Shown: positions 53,749 to 63,629 of the stretch, in pieces
How positions within the stretch are numbered: the first letter of the stretch is position 1
Layout: each line of letters begins with the position of its first letter
Assembly (NCBI RefSeq): GCF_023016005.1
Contig: NZ_JALKAZ010000002.1
Location: 427,276 to 491,275, forward strand
Source of the DNA: Erythrobacter sp. F6033
GTDB taxonomy: Bacteria > Pseudomonadota > Alphaproteobacteria > Sphingomonadales > Sphingomonadaceae
Direction: 5' to 3'
Length of the DNA stretch: 64,000 nucleotides
Notes under the pieces: model-generated
Seen by the model: the letters and a program-made list of their open reading frames with translations, nothing else
Database searches by the model: none
Told to the model about the DNA's origin: nothing
Program-made: the position numbers and the translations under genes

Positions 53749-55665
53749 ATGGAATCGCAAGCGCTTGTTATTGCCACTATTGGTGTTCTCGGTGTCGGGG
53801 CGCAATGGATTGCCTGGCGCACAGGCTGGCCAGCGATTGTGCTGATGCTTGCCGCAGGTTTCCTTGCGGGGCCTGTCGCTGGTGAGCTCGGATTTCGGCT
53901 TTTGGATCCAGAGGCGGCGTTTGGCGATTTGCTTGACCCGGCGATCGGTATTGGCGTCGCGCTTATCCTGTTCGAAGGCGGTTTGAGCCTTGATCTGAGA
54001 GAATTGCGCCATTCGGGCAGCGCTGTGTGGAGGTTGGCGACCATTGGCGTCGTTGTCGGATGGGCGCTCGGCGCGCTCGCTGCCAGCCAAATTGCGGGGC
54101 TTGCATGGCCGGTGGCCGTGCTGTTCGGAGGAATCCTGATCGTCACCGGTCCCACGGTCGTGATCCCGTTACTACGACAGGCCAAAGTGCAGGCACGCCC
54201 CAATTCGATCCTGAAATGGGAAGGGATCGTAAACGATCCAACCGGCGCCCTGTGTGCCGTCATCGCCTATGAATATTTCCGCCGTGTCGCTGAAAGCCCC
54301 AATGCTTCATTGGCTGAGGTGGTCCCGCCATTGATCATCGCCGCAATTCTGGCAGGGTTGATTGGCTATGCCGCCGCGCGCTTTATCGCATACGCTTTTC
54401 CGCGCGGAGCAATCCCGGAATATCTAAAGGTCCCCGTTCTCTTCATCACCGTGATTTTCGTGTTTGTTCTTACCAACAAGATCGAACACGAAGCCGGCCT
54501 TGTCGCAGTGACAGTGATGGGCATCACGCTCGCAAACACCGGCTTTTCCAGCATCAGATCAATCCATCCGTTCAAGGAAAACGTCGCCGTTCTGCTCGTT
54601 TCGGGCATCTTCATTTTGCTATCGGCGAGTTTGAGCTGGAGTGACTTGGTTTATCTCGATCCGACAACCGAAGTCGGTTTGCGGTTCGTGTTGTTCCTGC
54701 TGGCACTGCTGTTCTTGGTCCGACCGCTAACAGTCTTGATCAGTCTGCTCGGTTCGGATGTCCCGTGGAACGAGCGGCTGTTTGTTGCCTGGATCGCTCC
54801 CCGAGGCATCGTTCTTGTCGCTATTTCGGGCCTCTTCGCGCTTCGCCTCGCTGATTTGGGGTATAGCGATGGGCAGGTGCTTACCGCCCTAAGCTTTGCG
54901 GTTGTGGTGACGACGGTCATTGCTCACGGCTTCAGCATCAATTTGGTCGCCAAATGGCTTAAGGTAAAAGGCACTTCGCGACCGGGGCTGCTCATTGTCG
55001 GTTCGACCCCTTGGACAATCGCTTTGGCCAAAGAAATGCAGGCGTTGAAGACACCGGTGATGGTGGTTGATTCCAGTTGGCAACGCCTAGGCGCTGCGCG
55101 GCGCGAAGGTCTCCCATTTTATCACGGCGAGATCCTGAATGAGGCGACCGAGCACAACCTCGACCTTGCACCGTTCCAGGTGCTCGTCGCGGCCACCGAT
55201 AACGAGGCGTATAATGCGCTTGTATGCAATGAATTTGCCCACGAAATTGGCCGCGACAGCGTCTACCAGCTTGGCGAAAGCGGTGACGAGGACGACAAAC
55301 ACGCATTGCCCGAAAGCATTCGCGGAAGAGCGCTGTTCGAAAGCGGGTTCGGCGTCACCGATGTGAGCGAGCGCCAGCAAGAAGGCTGGGTGTTCCGCAA
55401 AACCAAACTGTCTGATGAGTTTGATTTTGAAAAAGCGCAGGAAACAATGCCTGACAGTGCAAATGTCCTTTTGTTGGTGCGGAGCGGCGGCAATTTGCGC
55501 TTTTTCACGCATGCCGCTCGGCCAGAACCGCGCGCAGGCGACACCGTAATCTCGTTCACACCGGCGCAGCAGATGACGCCCGAGGAACAAGTGGCCAAAC
55601 GCGCGGCGAAAGAGGCCGGCAAGACCAAGAATGAACCGACACAAGCAAAGCCGCAGGCAACATGA
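53749..55665 (+). CDS. Cation:proton antiporter (CPA1 / NhaP-like) with cytoplasmic TrkA_N-like domain
   Basis: 638 residues from the ATG at 53749 (a TTG at 53719 is in frame). Twelve or so membrane helices fill the first roughly 400 residues, with the typical helix FEGGLSLDLREL and the Asp-containing KWEGIVNDPTGALCAV, the ion site of NhaP-type CPA1 proteins. After helix 12 a cytoplasmic regulatory part contains a Rossmann-like TrkA_N-like domain (about 405-530, PGLLIVGSTPWTIALAKEM). The tail is rich in Lys/Glu/Gln. Na+(K+)/H+ exchange is likely. The stop overlaps the start of the OmpA-type gene by 4 bases. Confidence 0.92.
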   Translation: MESQALVIATIGVLGVGAQWIAWRTGWPAIVLMLAAGFLAGPVAGELGFRLLDPEAAFGDLLDPAIGIGVALILFEGGLSLDLRELRHSGSAVWRLATIGVVVGWALGALAASQIAGLAWPVAVLFGGILIVTGPTVVIPLLRQAKVQARPNSILKWEGIVNDPTGALCAVIAYEYFRRVAESPNASLAEVVPPLIIAAILAGLIGYAAARFIAYAFPRGAIPEYLKVPVLFITVIFVFVLTNKIEHEAGLVAVTVMGITLANTGFSSIRSIHPFKENVAVLLVSGIFILLSASLSWSDLVYLDPTTEVGLRFVLFLLALLFLVRPLTVLISLLGSDVPWNERLFVAWIAPRGIVLVAISGLFALRLADLGYSDGQVLTALSFAVVVTTVIAHGFSINLVAKWLKVKGTSRPGLLIVGSTPWTIALAKEMQALKTPVMVVDSSWQRLGAARREGLPFYHGEILNEATEHNLDLAPFQVLVAATDNEAYNALVCNEFAHEIGRDSVYQLGESGDEDDKHALPESIRGRALFESGFGVTDVSERQQEGWVFRKTKLSDEFDFEKAQETMPDSANVLLLVRSGGNLRFFTHAARPEPRAGDTVISFTPAQQMTPEEQVAKRAAKEAGKTKNEPTQAKPQAT

Positions 55666-56279
55666 TCACTTCAAACGAGATACTGATGAGAATCACCGCA
55701 CCAATTCTTGCCTTGGGTTTGTTCGCCGCGCTTGGTGCTTGCAGCAATCAGACAAATGATGCTCCGGCCGATGGCGATCCCGCCGCGAGTGAGGCCACAC
55801 CCAGCGTAGATGCGCCAGTCTCGATTCTGCGCCCTGATGTTGAACAGCCGGAATTGCCAGCGGAGTTGTTGGAGCCTCTCAACGTGACAATCGGATTTCC
55901 ATCTGGCGGGGATGAGATTGACATAGCGGCCAGCGCTGCTCTTGAGGAGGTACTTGCCTCTGAACAGGTGGCAGATGGTGGGTTGATAACCTTACGTGCC
56001 CATAGCGACGCCGCCGGTAGCGATGCCGTGAACCTGCGCGCTTCCCAGCTTCGCGGTGACGCTGTCAGGGATTGGCTGATAGAAAAAGGCGTCGCCGAAG
56101 ACCGCGTTAAAGTGATTGCTTTCGGCGAACAAAATCCGACTGAACCCAATGCTAAGCCAGATGGTTCTGCCAATGACGCAGGACGTGCGGCAAATCGGCG
56201 TGTTGAGGTGGAAGTGTCAGTGATTGAACCTGACGGAGCAGAAGCTCAGGCGAGCTCCCAACCTGCCACAATCGACTAG
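55662..56279 (+). CDS. OmpA family lipoprotein, coupled to the antiporter gene
   Basis: 205 residues if the ATG at 55662 (ATGA overlap with the antiporter) is used; an ATG at 55686 would give a standard short n-region and 197 residues. Lipobox ALGACS follows the hydrophobic stretch (Cys27 or Cys19). An acidic linker is followed by an OmpA-like domain (about 80-185: LRAHSDAAGSDAVNLRASQL, then IAFGEQNPTEPNA and AANRRVEVEVS). It should attach to peptidoglycan. Its stop shares the palindrome CTAG with the stop of the convergent cysQ. Confidence 0.86.
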   Translation: MITSNEILMRITAPILALGLFAALGACSNQTNDAPADGDPAASEATPSVDAPVSILRPDVEQPELPAELLEPLNVTIGFPSGGDEIDIAASAALEEVLASEQVADGGLITLRAHSDAAGSDAVNLRASQLRGDAVRDWLIEKGVAEDRVKVIAFGEQNPTEPNAKPDGSANDAGRAANRRVEVEVSVIEPDGAEAQASSQPATID

Positions 56280-57031
56280 CTATCCATAGATCTGACGAGG
56301 CCGAGTATCTGGTCCGCATATTCGGGGCGGCAGATTAGGAGGTCAGGTAGAAAAGGATCGGCCCTGTTGTAGCGAATGGGCGAACCATCGATCCGTGAAC
56401 AATGCAGCCCATGGGCAGCGGCAACCGCGACGGGCGCGCAGCTGTCCCACTCATACTGCCCGCCCGAATGCAGATACACTTCCGCTTCACCGCGCACGAC
56501 AGCCATCGCTTTTGCGCCCGCACTGCCCATGCCGACCAGCTCGCCGCCCATCGCCTCGGCAACGGCAACGGCTTCTTTTGCAGGGCGTGTGCGGCTGACT
56601 AGAAAACGAGGCGCGTGGGCCGGTTCTGGCAGCGTGCCCAACCGATCTGTGCGGACAACAGTTCCGCCATCGAGGTCGGGCAAAGCCACCGCGCCAATTT
56701 TTGCCACACCGCCGACTGATAGGCCAACATGCACAGCCCAATCGCTGCGCTGTTCGCCGTATTCGCGGGTCCCGTCGACAGGATCAACAATCCAGACCCG
56801 CTCCTGAGCAAGGCGGTCAGAATTGTCCTTTTCTTCTTCGGACAGCAAACCGTCTTCGGGCCGCTGCGCGCGCAGAGCGTTGCAAAGGAATTCATTGGCT
56901 GTTGCATCACCAGCTTTGCCCAGCGCCTTGCCTTCGAACATCCTGCTTTCGCGGACTTCGATCAGAATGCGGCCTGCCACCTCGGCAAGGTGGGCGGCCA
57001 GTTCGGCGTCGGTCATAGTCGCGGCACTCAT
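56276..57031 (-). CDS. cysQ: 3'(2'),5'-bisphosphate nucleotidase CysQ
   Basis: 251 residues. An inositol-monophosphatase-type phosphatase with GLLSEEEKD (metal Glu), DPVDGTREY and the later [16 protein letters not shown]. CysQ removes PAP, the by-product of sulfate activation. The ATG overlaps the cysNC stop by 4 bases, forming cysD-cysNC-cysQ, which supports the assignment over other phosphatase substrates. Confidence 0.93.
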   Translation of the reverse strand: MSAATMTDAELAAHLAEVAGRILIEVRESRMFEGKALGKAGDATANEFLCNALRAQRPEDGLLSEEEKDNSDRLAQERVWIVDPVDGTREYGEQRSDWAVHVGLSVGGVAKIGAVALPDLDGGTVVRTDRLGTLPEPAHAPRFLVSRTRPAKEAVAVAEAMGGELVGMGSAGAKAMAVVRGEAEVYLHSGGQYEWDSCAPVAVAAAHGLHCSRIDGSPIRYNRADPFLPDLLICRPEYADQILGLVRSMDS

Positions 57032-58944
57032 TTCAACGGAAGGATTTGCGAGATGATGTATTCCGCCGCCTCAACGGGAGTCATGTCCACTGTATTGACG
57101 GTGATTTCGGCGTTCTCCGGCGCTTCATACGGGCTGTCGATGCCCGTGAAGTTCTTTAGTTCACCGCTTCGGGCTTTCTTGTAAAGACCCTTCACATCGC
57201 GCTGCTCTGCAACCTCAAGAGGAGTGTCTACAAACACTTCGATGAACTCGCTTTCCGATAACATTTCGCGAACCATCTGACGTTCAGCGCGGAACGGCGA
57301 GATGAATGCGGTGAGGACGATCAATCCGGCATCGGTCATCAATCTGGCGACCTCACCAATGCGGCGAATGTTCTCGATCCGGTCAGTTTCGGTAAAGCCC
57401 AGATCCTTGTTCAGCCCATGGCGGACGTTGTCGCCGTCCAGCAAGAACGTATGGCGGTTCATCAGAGCGAGCTGCTTTTCCACTTCATTGGCAATCGTCG
57501 ACTTGCCCGAACCGGAAAGACCAGTGAACCACAGCACGCGCGGCTTCTGGTTCTTCATAGCAGCGTGATCATCGCGCGTGATCGTCGTCGGCTGCCAATG
57601 GACATTCTGCGCGCGGCGCAAGCTGAATTCTATCATCCCGGCCGCGACGGTGGCGTTGGTGAACTTGTCAATCAGGATGAAGCCACCCAACTCACGCGAC
57701 TTGGCATAAGGTTCGAATGTGATCGGCCGGTCGGTCGCAAACTCTGCCACTCCAATGGCGTTCGGCCCCAGCGTCTTTGCCGCCAAATGTTCGAGGCTGT
57801 TCACGTCGATTTCGTATTTCGGCGACTGAACAGTTGCGGTGACCATTTGACTGCCGATTTTCAGCCAATACCCGCGACCCGGTTTCATCGCAGTCTCGTC
57901 CATCCACACGATTGTCGAGCAGAATTGATCTGAGGCTTCGGGTGGATCGCCCGCTGCAGCTATCACGTCACCGCGGCTGCAATCGACTTCGTCTTCGAGC
58001 GTGAGCGTGACAGATTGGCCCGCTACTGCTTCGTCCAGATCCCCATCGAATGTCGTGATGGTTTTGATTGTGCTCGTCTTGCCTGCAGGCACAATCCGGA
58101 CAGGATCGCCTGTTTTGACGGTGCCACTGGCGATTAGTCCCGCAAATCCGCGGAAATCGAGGTTCGGACGGTTCACCCATTGCACCGGCATGCGGAATGG
58201 TCGTTCCTGAGCGGCTGCGCTGGCCAGATCGACATTTTCAAGATGATCAATCAGAGCCGGACCGGAATACCACGGCGTATTATCAGAAGGCGCAGCAGTG
58301 ATATTGTCGCCCTTAAAGCCAGAAATCGGGATTGCAGTGAAATCCTCAATGCCGACTTCTTTGGCAAACGCTGCATAGTCATCGACGATCGCATCAAAGG
58401 TGGCCTGATCGTAATCGACGAGATCCATCTTGTTTACGGCCAAAACCACATGTTTGATGCCAAGCAAGTGCACGAGATAGCTATGGCGCCGCGTTTGAAC
58501 GAGCACGCCTTTGCGCGCATCGACGAGGATTACAGCGAGATCAGCGGTTGACGCGCCGGTGACCATGTTGCGAGTGTATTGTTCGTGTCCCGGCGTGTCT
58601 GCGACGATAAATTTGCGCTTTTCGGTTGTGAAAAACCGATAGGCGACGTCGATCGTGATGCCTTGTTCGCGTTCAGCGGCGAGGCCATCCACGAGCAGCG
58701 CAAAGTCAATCTCTTCGCCCTGTGTCCCGACCTTCTTGCTGTCGCTTTCCAGTGCGGCCAATTGATCTTCGAAGATCATCTTGGAATCGTAAAGCAATCG
58801 TCCGATCAGCGTCGATTTGCCATCATCCACGCTGCCGCAGGTGATGAAGCGCAGCAGGCTCTTATGCTGGTGCTGGTCAAGATAGGCGTCGATGTCCTCG
58901 GCAATGAGGCTGTCGACTTGGAAGCTGGAGTCTTGAGCGGTCAT
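57028..58944 (-). CDS. cysNC: Bifunctional sulfate adenylyltransferase subunit 1 / adenylylsulfate kinase
   Basis: 638 residues from the ATG at 58944; an in-frame upstream extension is not family-like. The N-terminal part (1 to about 440) is CysN, a GTPase: [34 protein letters not shown]. The C-terminal part (about 455-638) is CysC, APS kinase: [18 protein letters not shown] and [10 protein letters not shown]. The two steps make APS and PAPS from sulfate. The ATG shares one base with the cysD stop (TGATG). Confidence 0.97.
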   Translation of the reverse strand: MTAQDSSFQVDSLIAEDIDAYLDQHQHKSLLRFITCGSVDDGKSTLIGRLLYDSKMIFEDQLAALESDSKKVGTQGEEIDFALLVDGLAAEREQGITIDVAYRFFTTEKRKFIVADTPGHEQYTRNMVTGASTADLAVILVDARKGVLVQTRRHSYLVHLLGIKHVVLAVNKMDLVDYDQATFDAIVDDYAAFAKEVGIEDFTAIPISGFKGDNITAAPSDNTPWYSGPALIDHLENVDLASAAAQERPFRMPVQWVNRPNLDFRGFAGLIASGTVKTGDPVRIVPAGKTSTIKTITTFDGDLDEAVAGQSVTLTLEDEVDCSRGDVIAAAGDPPEASDQFCSTIVWMDETAMKPGRGYWLKIGSQMVTATVQSPKYEIDVNSLEHLAAKTLGPNAIGVAEFATDRPITFEPYAKSRELGGFILIDKFTNATVAAGMIEFSLRRAQNVHWQPTTITRDDHAAMKNQKPRVLWFTGLSGSGKSTIANEVEKQLALMNRHTFLLDGDNVRHGLNKDLGFTETDRIENIRRIGEVARLMTDAGLIVLTAFISPFRAERQMVREMLSESEFIEVFVDTPLEVAEQRDVKGLYKKARSGELKNFTGIDSPYEAPENAEITVNTVDMTPVEAAEYIISQILPLK

Positions 58945-59846
58945 CAGAAGTACCCCTCCTGCTTTTTGTCTTCCATTGAGGCGGACTGACCTTTGTCGAT
59001 CGCGCGTCCCTGACGCTCTGACCCGGTGGCGAGCAGCATTTCCTGAATGATCAGGTTCATATCGGTCGCCTCGCTTTCCGTCGCCCCGGTCAACGGGTAG
59101 CAACCAAGCGTGCGGAACCGAACGGAGCGCTCCACCGGCTCCTCGCCGTTTTCGAACCGGAAGCGATCATCATCAACCACCAGGAGCAATCCATCTCGCG
59201 TCACCGTTGGGCGTTTTTGCGACAGATACAGCGGCACGATGTCGATTTTTTCCAGTGCAATATACTGCCAGATGTCGAGCTCGGTCCAATTCGAGATCGG
59301 GAAAACCCGAATGCTCTCATCTTTGCTTTTCTTTGCGTTGTAGAGATTCCACAACTCGGGGCGTTGATTTTTGGGGTCCCAACGGTGTGATGCGGTTCGG
59401 AAGGAGAACACTCGCTCTTTGGCGCGCGCTTTCTCCTCATCACGGCGTCCGCCACCAAATGCCGCGTCGAAACCGTTTTCTGTCAAAGCGCGTTTCAGTG
59501 GATCGGTGAGTTGTGCCTGAGAATACAGCGCACTGCCGGTGTCGAACGGATTGATCCCTTGCTCCTCGGCGTCTTCATTCTGAGCAACGATCAGCTCAAG
59601 GCCGTATTCCTTCACCGTCTTGTCGCGGTGCTCCAAAAGCGCCTGAAAATCCCATCCGGATGCCACATGGAGCATCGGGAAGGGAGGAGGTGACGGATAG
59701 AATGCTTTGCGCGCAAGGTGCAGCATCACTGACGAGTCCTTGCCCACCGAATACAGCATGACTGGGTTTTCGGCTTCGGCGACGACTTCGCGGAAGATAT
59801 GGATGCTTTCGGCTTCTAGCCGTTCAAGATGGGTGAGGTTTCGCAT
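58944..59846 (-). CDS. cysD: Sulfate adenylyltransferase subunit 2
   Basis: 300 residues. CysD is the ATP-sulfurylase subunit; the PP-loop is [17 protein letters not shown]. Further family blocks: [36 protein letters not shown] and [11 protein letters not shown], ending in KKQEGYF. First gene of cysD-cysNC-cysQ. The promoter would lie in the 65 bases to tRNA-Gly, or upstream of it. Confidence 0.97.
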   Translation of the reverse strand: MRNLTHLERLEAESIHIFREVVAEAENPVMLYSVGKDSSVMLHLARKAFYPSPPPFPMLHVASGWDFQALLEHRDKTVKEYGLELIVAQNEDAEEQGINPFDTGSALYSQAQLTDPLKRALTENGFDAAFGGGRRDEEKARAKERVFSFRTASHRWDPKNQRPELWNLYNAKKSKDESIRVFPISNWTELDIWQYIALEKIDIVPLYLSQKRPTVTRDGLLLVVDDDRFRFENGEEPVERSVRFRTLGCYPLTGATESEATDMNLIIQEMLLATGSERQGRAIDKGQSASMEDKKQEGYF

Positions 59847-59911
59847 GAAATGTCAGCTAGAGCCTATGCGTTGTTCAGCAAACCAAGAAAAGTTTGGGGA
59901 CCGCCAAGCTC

Positions 59912-59985
59912 TGGAGCGGGTAAGGGGAATCGAACCCCTCTAGCCAGCTTGGAAGGCTGGAGCATTACCACTATGCTATACCCGC
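59912..59985 (-). tRNA. tRNA-Gly (anticodon TCC)
   Basis: 74 bases with encoded CCA. Acceptor GCGGGTA pairs with TACCCGC. The anticodon stem is CCAGC/GCTGG, with anticodon TCC read from 59951-59953. The T-arm is AGGGG-TTCGATT-CCCCT. It reads GGA and GGG codons. It lies between cysD and panC, all on the minus strand. Confidence 0.97.
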
Positions 59986-60035
59986 ATCTGAGGCCTGCGC
60001 CTTTGCCATCATAGGCAGCGCTGCGTCAATGCGAA

Positions 60036-60899
60036 TTATCCAACAGCCATATTGTCAATCAACCGAGTTTTCCCGATCCGCGCCGCCACCAGTATTCGCG
60101 CCGGTCGACCTTCGAGCGTCTCGAGTGGCTTTAATGTCTGAGAATCTACGACTTCAATGTAGTCGACTTCGAACCCTGAAAGCTGCAAGTCATCAGCGAT
60201 TACGGACTTCGCAAGCCATATCTCTTGTTCGCCCTCTCCAATTAGTTTTGCCGCACGCGCAAGAGTTGAAGGCAGAATCGCGGCTGCCTCTCGGTCGGCT
60301 CGCGAGAGATACCGGTTCCGGCTCGACATCGCGAGGCCATCGGCTTCGCGCACCGTCGGCACACCAATGATCGAATGCGCCTGTGGCCACGACAAATCCA
60401 GATCGCGCGCCATCGCACGAATAACCGCCAATTGCTGAAAATCCTTTTCACCAAAGAACGCCATATCCGGCCGCACTTGATTGAAGAGTTTGCACACAAC
60501 GGTTGCAACGCCATCAAAATGCCCCGGCCGCGAAGCCCCGCAGAAGCCCTCGCTGACACCTCGAACAGAGACATTGGTGACGAAATTCTCTGGACCGTCT
60601 GGGTACATTTCTTCGGGTGTCGGCGCCCAAAGCAGCGCGCACCCGGCGCTTTCGAGCATTTCGGCATCCGCATCGAGCTGGCGCGGATAGGCGTCGAGAT
60701 CTTCATTCGGCCCGAATTGTGTCGGGTTTACGAAGATCGAGGCGACAACATGGTCGCAAGCGTCGCGGGCGCGCCTGACTAGGGTTAAGTGCCCATCGTG
60801 CAGAGCTCCCATGGTCGGCACAAGCGCGATTGTCTCACCGCTTTCTCGTAATTTTGCGACTTTTTTTCTCAACACATCGAGCGTGGTTGCTGTTTGCAC
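60036..60899 (-). CDS. panC: Pantoate-beta-alanine ligase
   Basis: 287 residues. PanC joins pantoate and beta-alanine with ATP to make pantothenate. The nucleotidyl-transferase motif is PTMGALHDGHLTLV; then NPTQFGPNEDLDAYPR, FFGEKDFQQLAVI and SSRNRYLSRADR. The gene is divergent to mipZ over 107 bases. It is the only pantothenate gene here. Confidence 0.97.
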   Translation of the reverse strand: MQTATTLDVLRKKVAKLRESGETIALVPTMGALHDGHLTLVRRARDACDHVVASIFVNPTQFGPNEDLDAYPRQLDADAEMLESAGCALLWAPTPEEMYPDGPENFVTNVSVRGVSEGFCGASRPGHFDGVATVVCKLFNQVRPDMAFFGEKDFQQLAVIRAMARDLDLSWPQAHSIIGVPTVREADGLAMSSRNRYLSRADREAAAILPSTLARAAKLIGEGEQEIWLAKSVIADDLQLSGFEVDYIEVVDSQTLKPLETLEGRPARILVAARIGKTRLIDNMAVG

Positions 60900-61006
60900 C
60901 AGTTTGGCTCCCCAGATAACGTTTGGCTTGACATAGACGCTCGCCGCCTGTCCTCACAAGCGCAGCTGCACAGCATCGCTCAAGGTACTTGGATACAATC
61001 ACCAGA

Positions 61007-61816
61007 ATGGCTCAAACCGCCCACCGTATTGTCTTCGCCAATGAAAAGGGCGGAACCGGCAAATCGACCACGGCGGTCCATGTCGCGGTCGCTCTGTCCT
61101 ATCTAGGTGCGCGGGTGACGGCTCTTGACCTTGATCCGCGCCAGCGCACCACGCATCGCTATATGGAAAACCGTGTTTCTACGATGGAGAAGCGCGGGAT
61201 CGACCTGCCAACGCCGCAATGCGAGGTGTTTCGCGGGCGTAGCGAACAGTCGCTTCTGCTCGCGATTGACCGGCTTGAGAAAGACTGTGATTTTCTGATC
61301 ATCGACAATCCAGGCCGCGATGACCCACTAGCACGGACGGCTGCCGAAAACGCCGATACGCTGGTAACCCCAATGAACGACAGCTTTGTCGATTTCGATC
61401 TTATCGGTCAGGTCGATGCGGAAACCTTCAAGGTCAAGAAATTGTCGTTCTTCGCCGAGCTGATTTGGGAAGCGCGGCTCAAGCGCAGCCGGGCAACAGT
61501 GCAAGGGCAGCGCCCTGAGATGGATTGGGTCGTCGTCCGCAACCGGACCGGCCATGTCGAGGCACGCAATATGGCCCGGATCGAGCAGGCGCTGACAGAA
61601 ATGTCCAAGCGAGTTGGCTTTCGGGTGACGCACGGCCTTTCGGAGCGTGTGATTTACCGTGAGCTGTTCCCGTCCGGTCTGACGCTGCTGGACAAGGGCC
61701 ATCTGGGTGAGCTCGGCACCAGTCATCTGATCGCGCGTCAGGAATTGCGTGCCTTGCTTAAAGCGCTGCATTTGCCTGAAATTCCTCGCCGTGAGCCCGG
61801 TTTGGCGTTAGGATAA
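61007..61816 (+). CDS. mipZ: Division plane positioning ATPase MipZ
   Basis: 269 residues from the ATG at 61007 (a TTG at 60989 is in frame). A ParA-like P-loop ATPase with the deviant Walker A KGGTGKST (14-21), DLDPRQRTTHRYMENR, and Walker B LIIDNPGRDD. These and the later VVRNRT and HGLSERVIYRELFPSGLTLLD are characteristic of MipZ rather than ParA. MipZ forms polar gradients with ParB and inhibits FtsZ assembly near the poles in Caulobacter-like bacteria. It is the first gene of a plus-strand series with a J-domain gene and a hexose-phosphate mutase. Confidence 0.96.
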   Translation: MAQTAHRIVFANEKGGTGKSTTAVHVAVALSYLGARVTALDLDPRQRTTHRYMENRVSTMEKRGIDLPTPQCEVFRGRSEQSLLLAIDRLEKDCDFLIIDNPGRDDPLARTAAENADTLVTPMNDSFVDFDLIGQVDAETFKVKKLSFFAELIWEARLKRSRATVQGQRPEMDWVVVRNRTGHVEARNMARIEQALTEMSKRVGFRVTHGLSERVIYRELFPSGLTLLDKGHLGELGTSHLIARQELRALLKALHLPEIPRREPGLALG

Positions 61817-61820
61817 CATC

Positions 61821-62141
61821 ATGCTTCGCATCGCAATCATACTTGCTATAATCTGCATTCTTTTCCGGTGGGCATTTGGCAAATGGCCGTGGCAAGGCCT
61901 TGGCGGCAAATCGACCCGCAGTCAGGCGATCTTTCGTGCCCGCAAATTGTTGGGCGTGGAACAAGGGGCCAGCCGGCAGCAGATTCTGGCCGCGCATAAG
62001 CGGCTGATCTCTATGGTTCATCCGGATAAGGGCGGCAGCAATGCCGCCGTTCACGAAGCGAATGATGCGCGCGATCTCTTGCTCGATGAACTGCCCGATC
62101 GCGGCGCAGATATTGGCAATGACGGTCCATCGCAGGATTGA
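61821..62141 (+). CDS. Membrane-anchored J-domain protein (Pam18/Tim14-like)
   Basis: 106 residues. One short N-terminal membrane helix (about 2-18, LRIAIILAIICILFRWAF) is followed by a linker and a J domain at the C-terminus (about 38-95) with HPD at 67-69 in MVHPDKGGSN. The layout, one helix then a terminal J domain, is that of mitochondrial Pam18/Tim14 and its alphaproteobacterial relatives. It should recruit DnaK to the membrane. It starts 4 bases after the mipZ stop, so it is probably in the same operon. Confidence 0.88.
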   Translation: MLRIAIILAIICILFRWAFGKWPWQGLGGKSTRSQAIFRARKLLGVEQGASRQQILAAHKRLISMVHPDKGGSNAAVHEANDARDLLLDELPDRGADIGNDGPSQD

Positions 62142-62201
62142 CACATTTGCCGTGCAATGGCGCCCAATAACGATGATGAAAATCACAGGAATACCTACTC
62201 A

Positions 62202-63629
62202 ATGACCCATACATTCGATTCCACCGTCCTGCGCGAATATGACATTCGCGGGATCATCGGCGAGACGCTTGGCCCTGATGATGCGCGCGCGATCGGGCGC
62301 AGTTTCGGAACATTGCTTACGCGGGCCGGCGGCAAGACAGTGGCTGTCGGATATGATGGCCGCGTCAGCTCACCGATGCTCGAACATGCTTTGATTGAGG
62401 GGCTTACCGCGAGCGGCTGCGATGTGGTCCGGATCGGTCTGAGCGCGACCCCGATGCTGTATTACGCCGAGGCTTCAAGCGAAGAGGTGGATGGCGGCAT
62501 TCAGATAACTGGCAGCCACAATCCCCCCAATTACAACGGCTTCAAAATGGTATTTCAGGGGCGTCCTTTTTTCGGCGCCGATATCCAGAAGCTCGGGGAA
62601 ATCGCAGCAGCGGGAGACTGGGCTGACGGTGCCGGTGAGGTCAGCACGCGCGACATCATGGGCGAGTATGTCGAGCGCATGCTCGAAGGCCTCTCCGGGA
62701 TCGACAACAGCGCTCTTAGCGGTCTCAAAGTCGGCTGGGACGCTGGCAACGGTTCTGCCGGCCCCGCTCTCGAAGCGCTCGCTGCCAAGCTCCCCGGGGA
62801 GCACCACCTGCTGTTTACCGACGTTGACGGGCATTTTCCAAACCACCATCCTGATCCGACTGTGGAGGCCAATCTGGCCGATCTGCGCGCTCTGGTCGCG
62901 GAGAAGAACCTCGATTTCGGAGTGGCTTTTGACGGTGATGGCGACCGGATCGGTGCGATTGACGGCACTGGCCGTGTGATCTGGGGTGATCAATTGCTGA
63001 TGATCTATGCCGAGGATGTGCTCTCTTCAGAAGGCGGAAAGCATCAGGGCGCCACGATTATCGCGGATGTGAAGGCCAGCCGCGCGCTGTTCGATTCCGT
63101 TGCGCAGAACGGCGGCAAGCCACTTATGTGGAAGACGGGCCACTCGCTAATTAAGTCCAAAATGAAGGAAACAGGTTCGCCGCTCGCCGGTGAGATGAGC
63201 GGCCACGTGTTCTTTGCCGACACCTATTACGGGTTTGACGACGCACTTTACGCAGGCGTCCGCCTGCTCGCGGCGTCGGCGCGGCTTGGCAAATCGGTGA
63301 CCGAGCTGCGTTCGGCGATGCCGGATATGCTCAACACACCGGAAATGCGGTTTCAGGTGGATGAGGTTCGTAAGTTCCCCGCAATTGCGGAAATCAGCGA
63401 GCGTCTCACCACCAGTCCCGGCCCCGAAGTGGAAGAGGTCAATGCGACCGACGGTGTTCGCGTGAATACCAAGGACGGCTGGTGGCTCCTGCGTGCTTCC
63501 AACACGCAAGACGTGCTGGTCGCCCGCGCGGAAAGCGACACGGAAGAGGGGCTCACGCGTCTGCTGGCCCAGATTGACGAGCAGCTAGAATTGTCTGGTC
63601 TTGAGCGCGGGGAGAGCGTTGGTCATTAA
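62202..63629 (+). CDS. Phosphomannomutase/phosphoglucomutase
   Basis: 475 residues from the ATG at 62202; an in-frame ATG at 62157 is less family-like. An alpha-D-phosphohexomutase with four domains. N-terminus FDSTVLREYDIRGIIGETL; catalytic Ser loop GIQITGSHNPPNYNGFK; metal loop FDGDGDRIG; sugar-binding GEMSGHVFFAD; and a phosphate-binding end WLLRASNTQDVLV. It makes mannose-1-P or glucose-1-P for nucleotide sugars, among them precursors of GDP-mannose and GDP-fucose. It follows the J-domain gene by 60 bases. Confidence 0.96.
   Translation: MTHTFDSTVLREYDIRGIIGETLGPDDARAIGRSFGTLLTRAGGKTVAVGYDGRVSSPMLEHALIEGLTASGCDVVRIGLSATPMLYYAEASSEEVDGGIQITGSHNPPNYNGFKMVFQGRPFFGADIQKLGEIAAAGDWADGAGEVSTRDIMGEYVERMLEGLSGIDNSALSGLKVGWDAGNGSAGPALEALAAKLPGEHHLLFTDVDGHFPNHHPDPTVEANLADLRALVAEKNLDFGVAFDGDGDRIGAIDGTGRVIWGDQLLMIYAEDVLSSEGGKHQGATIIADVKASRALFDSVAQNGGKPLMWKTGHSLIKSKMKETGSPLAGEMSGHVFFADTYYGFDDALYAGVRLLAASARLGKSVTELRSAMPDMLNTPEMRFQVDEVRKFPAIAEISERLTTSPGPEVEEVNATDGVRVNTKDGWWLLRASNTQDVLVARAESDTEEGLTRLLAQIDEQLELSGLERGESVGH

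Noticed and set aside
60928..60960. TTGACA at 60928 as the -35 of the mipZ promoter
   Set aside because: No acceptable -10 sequence lies 16-18 bases downstream; noted only as an isolated hexamer.
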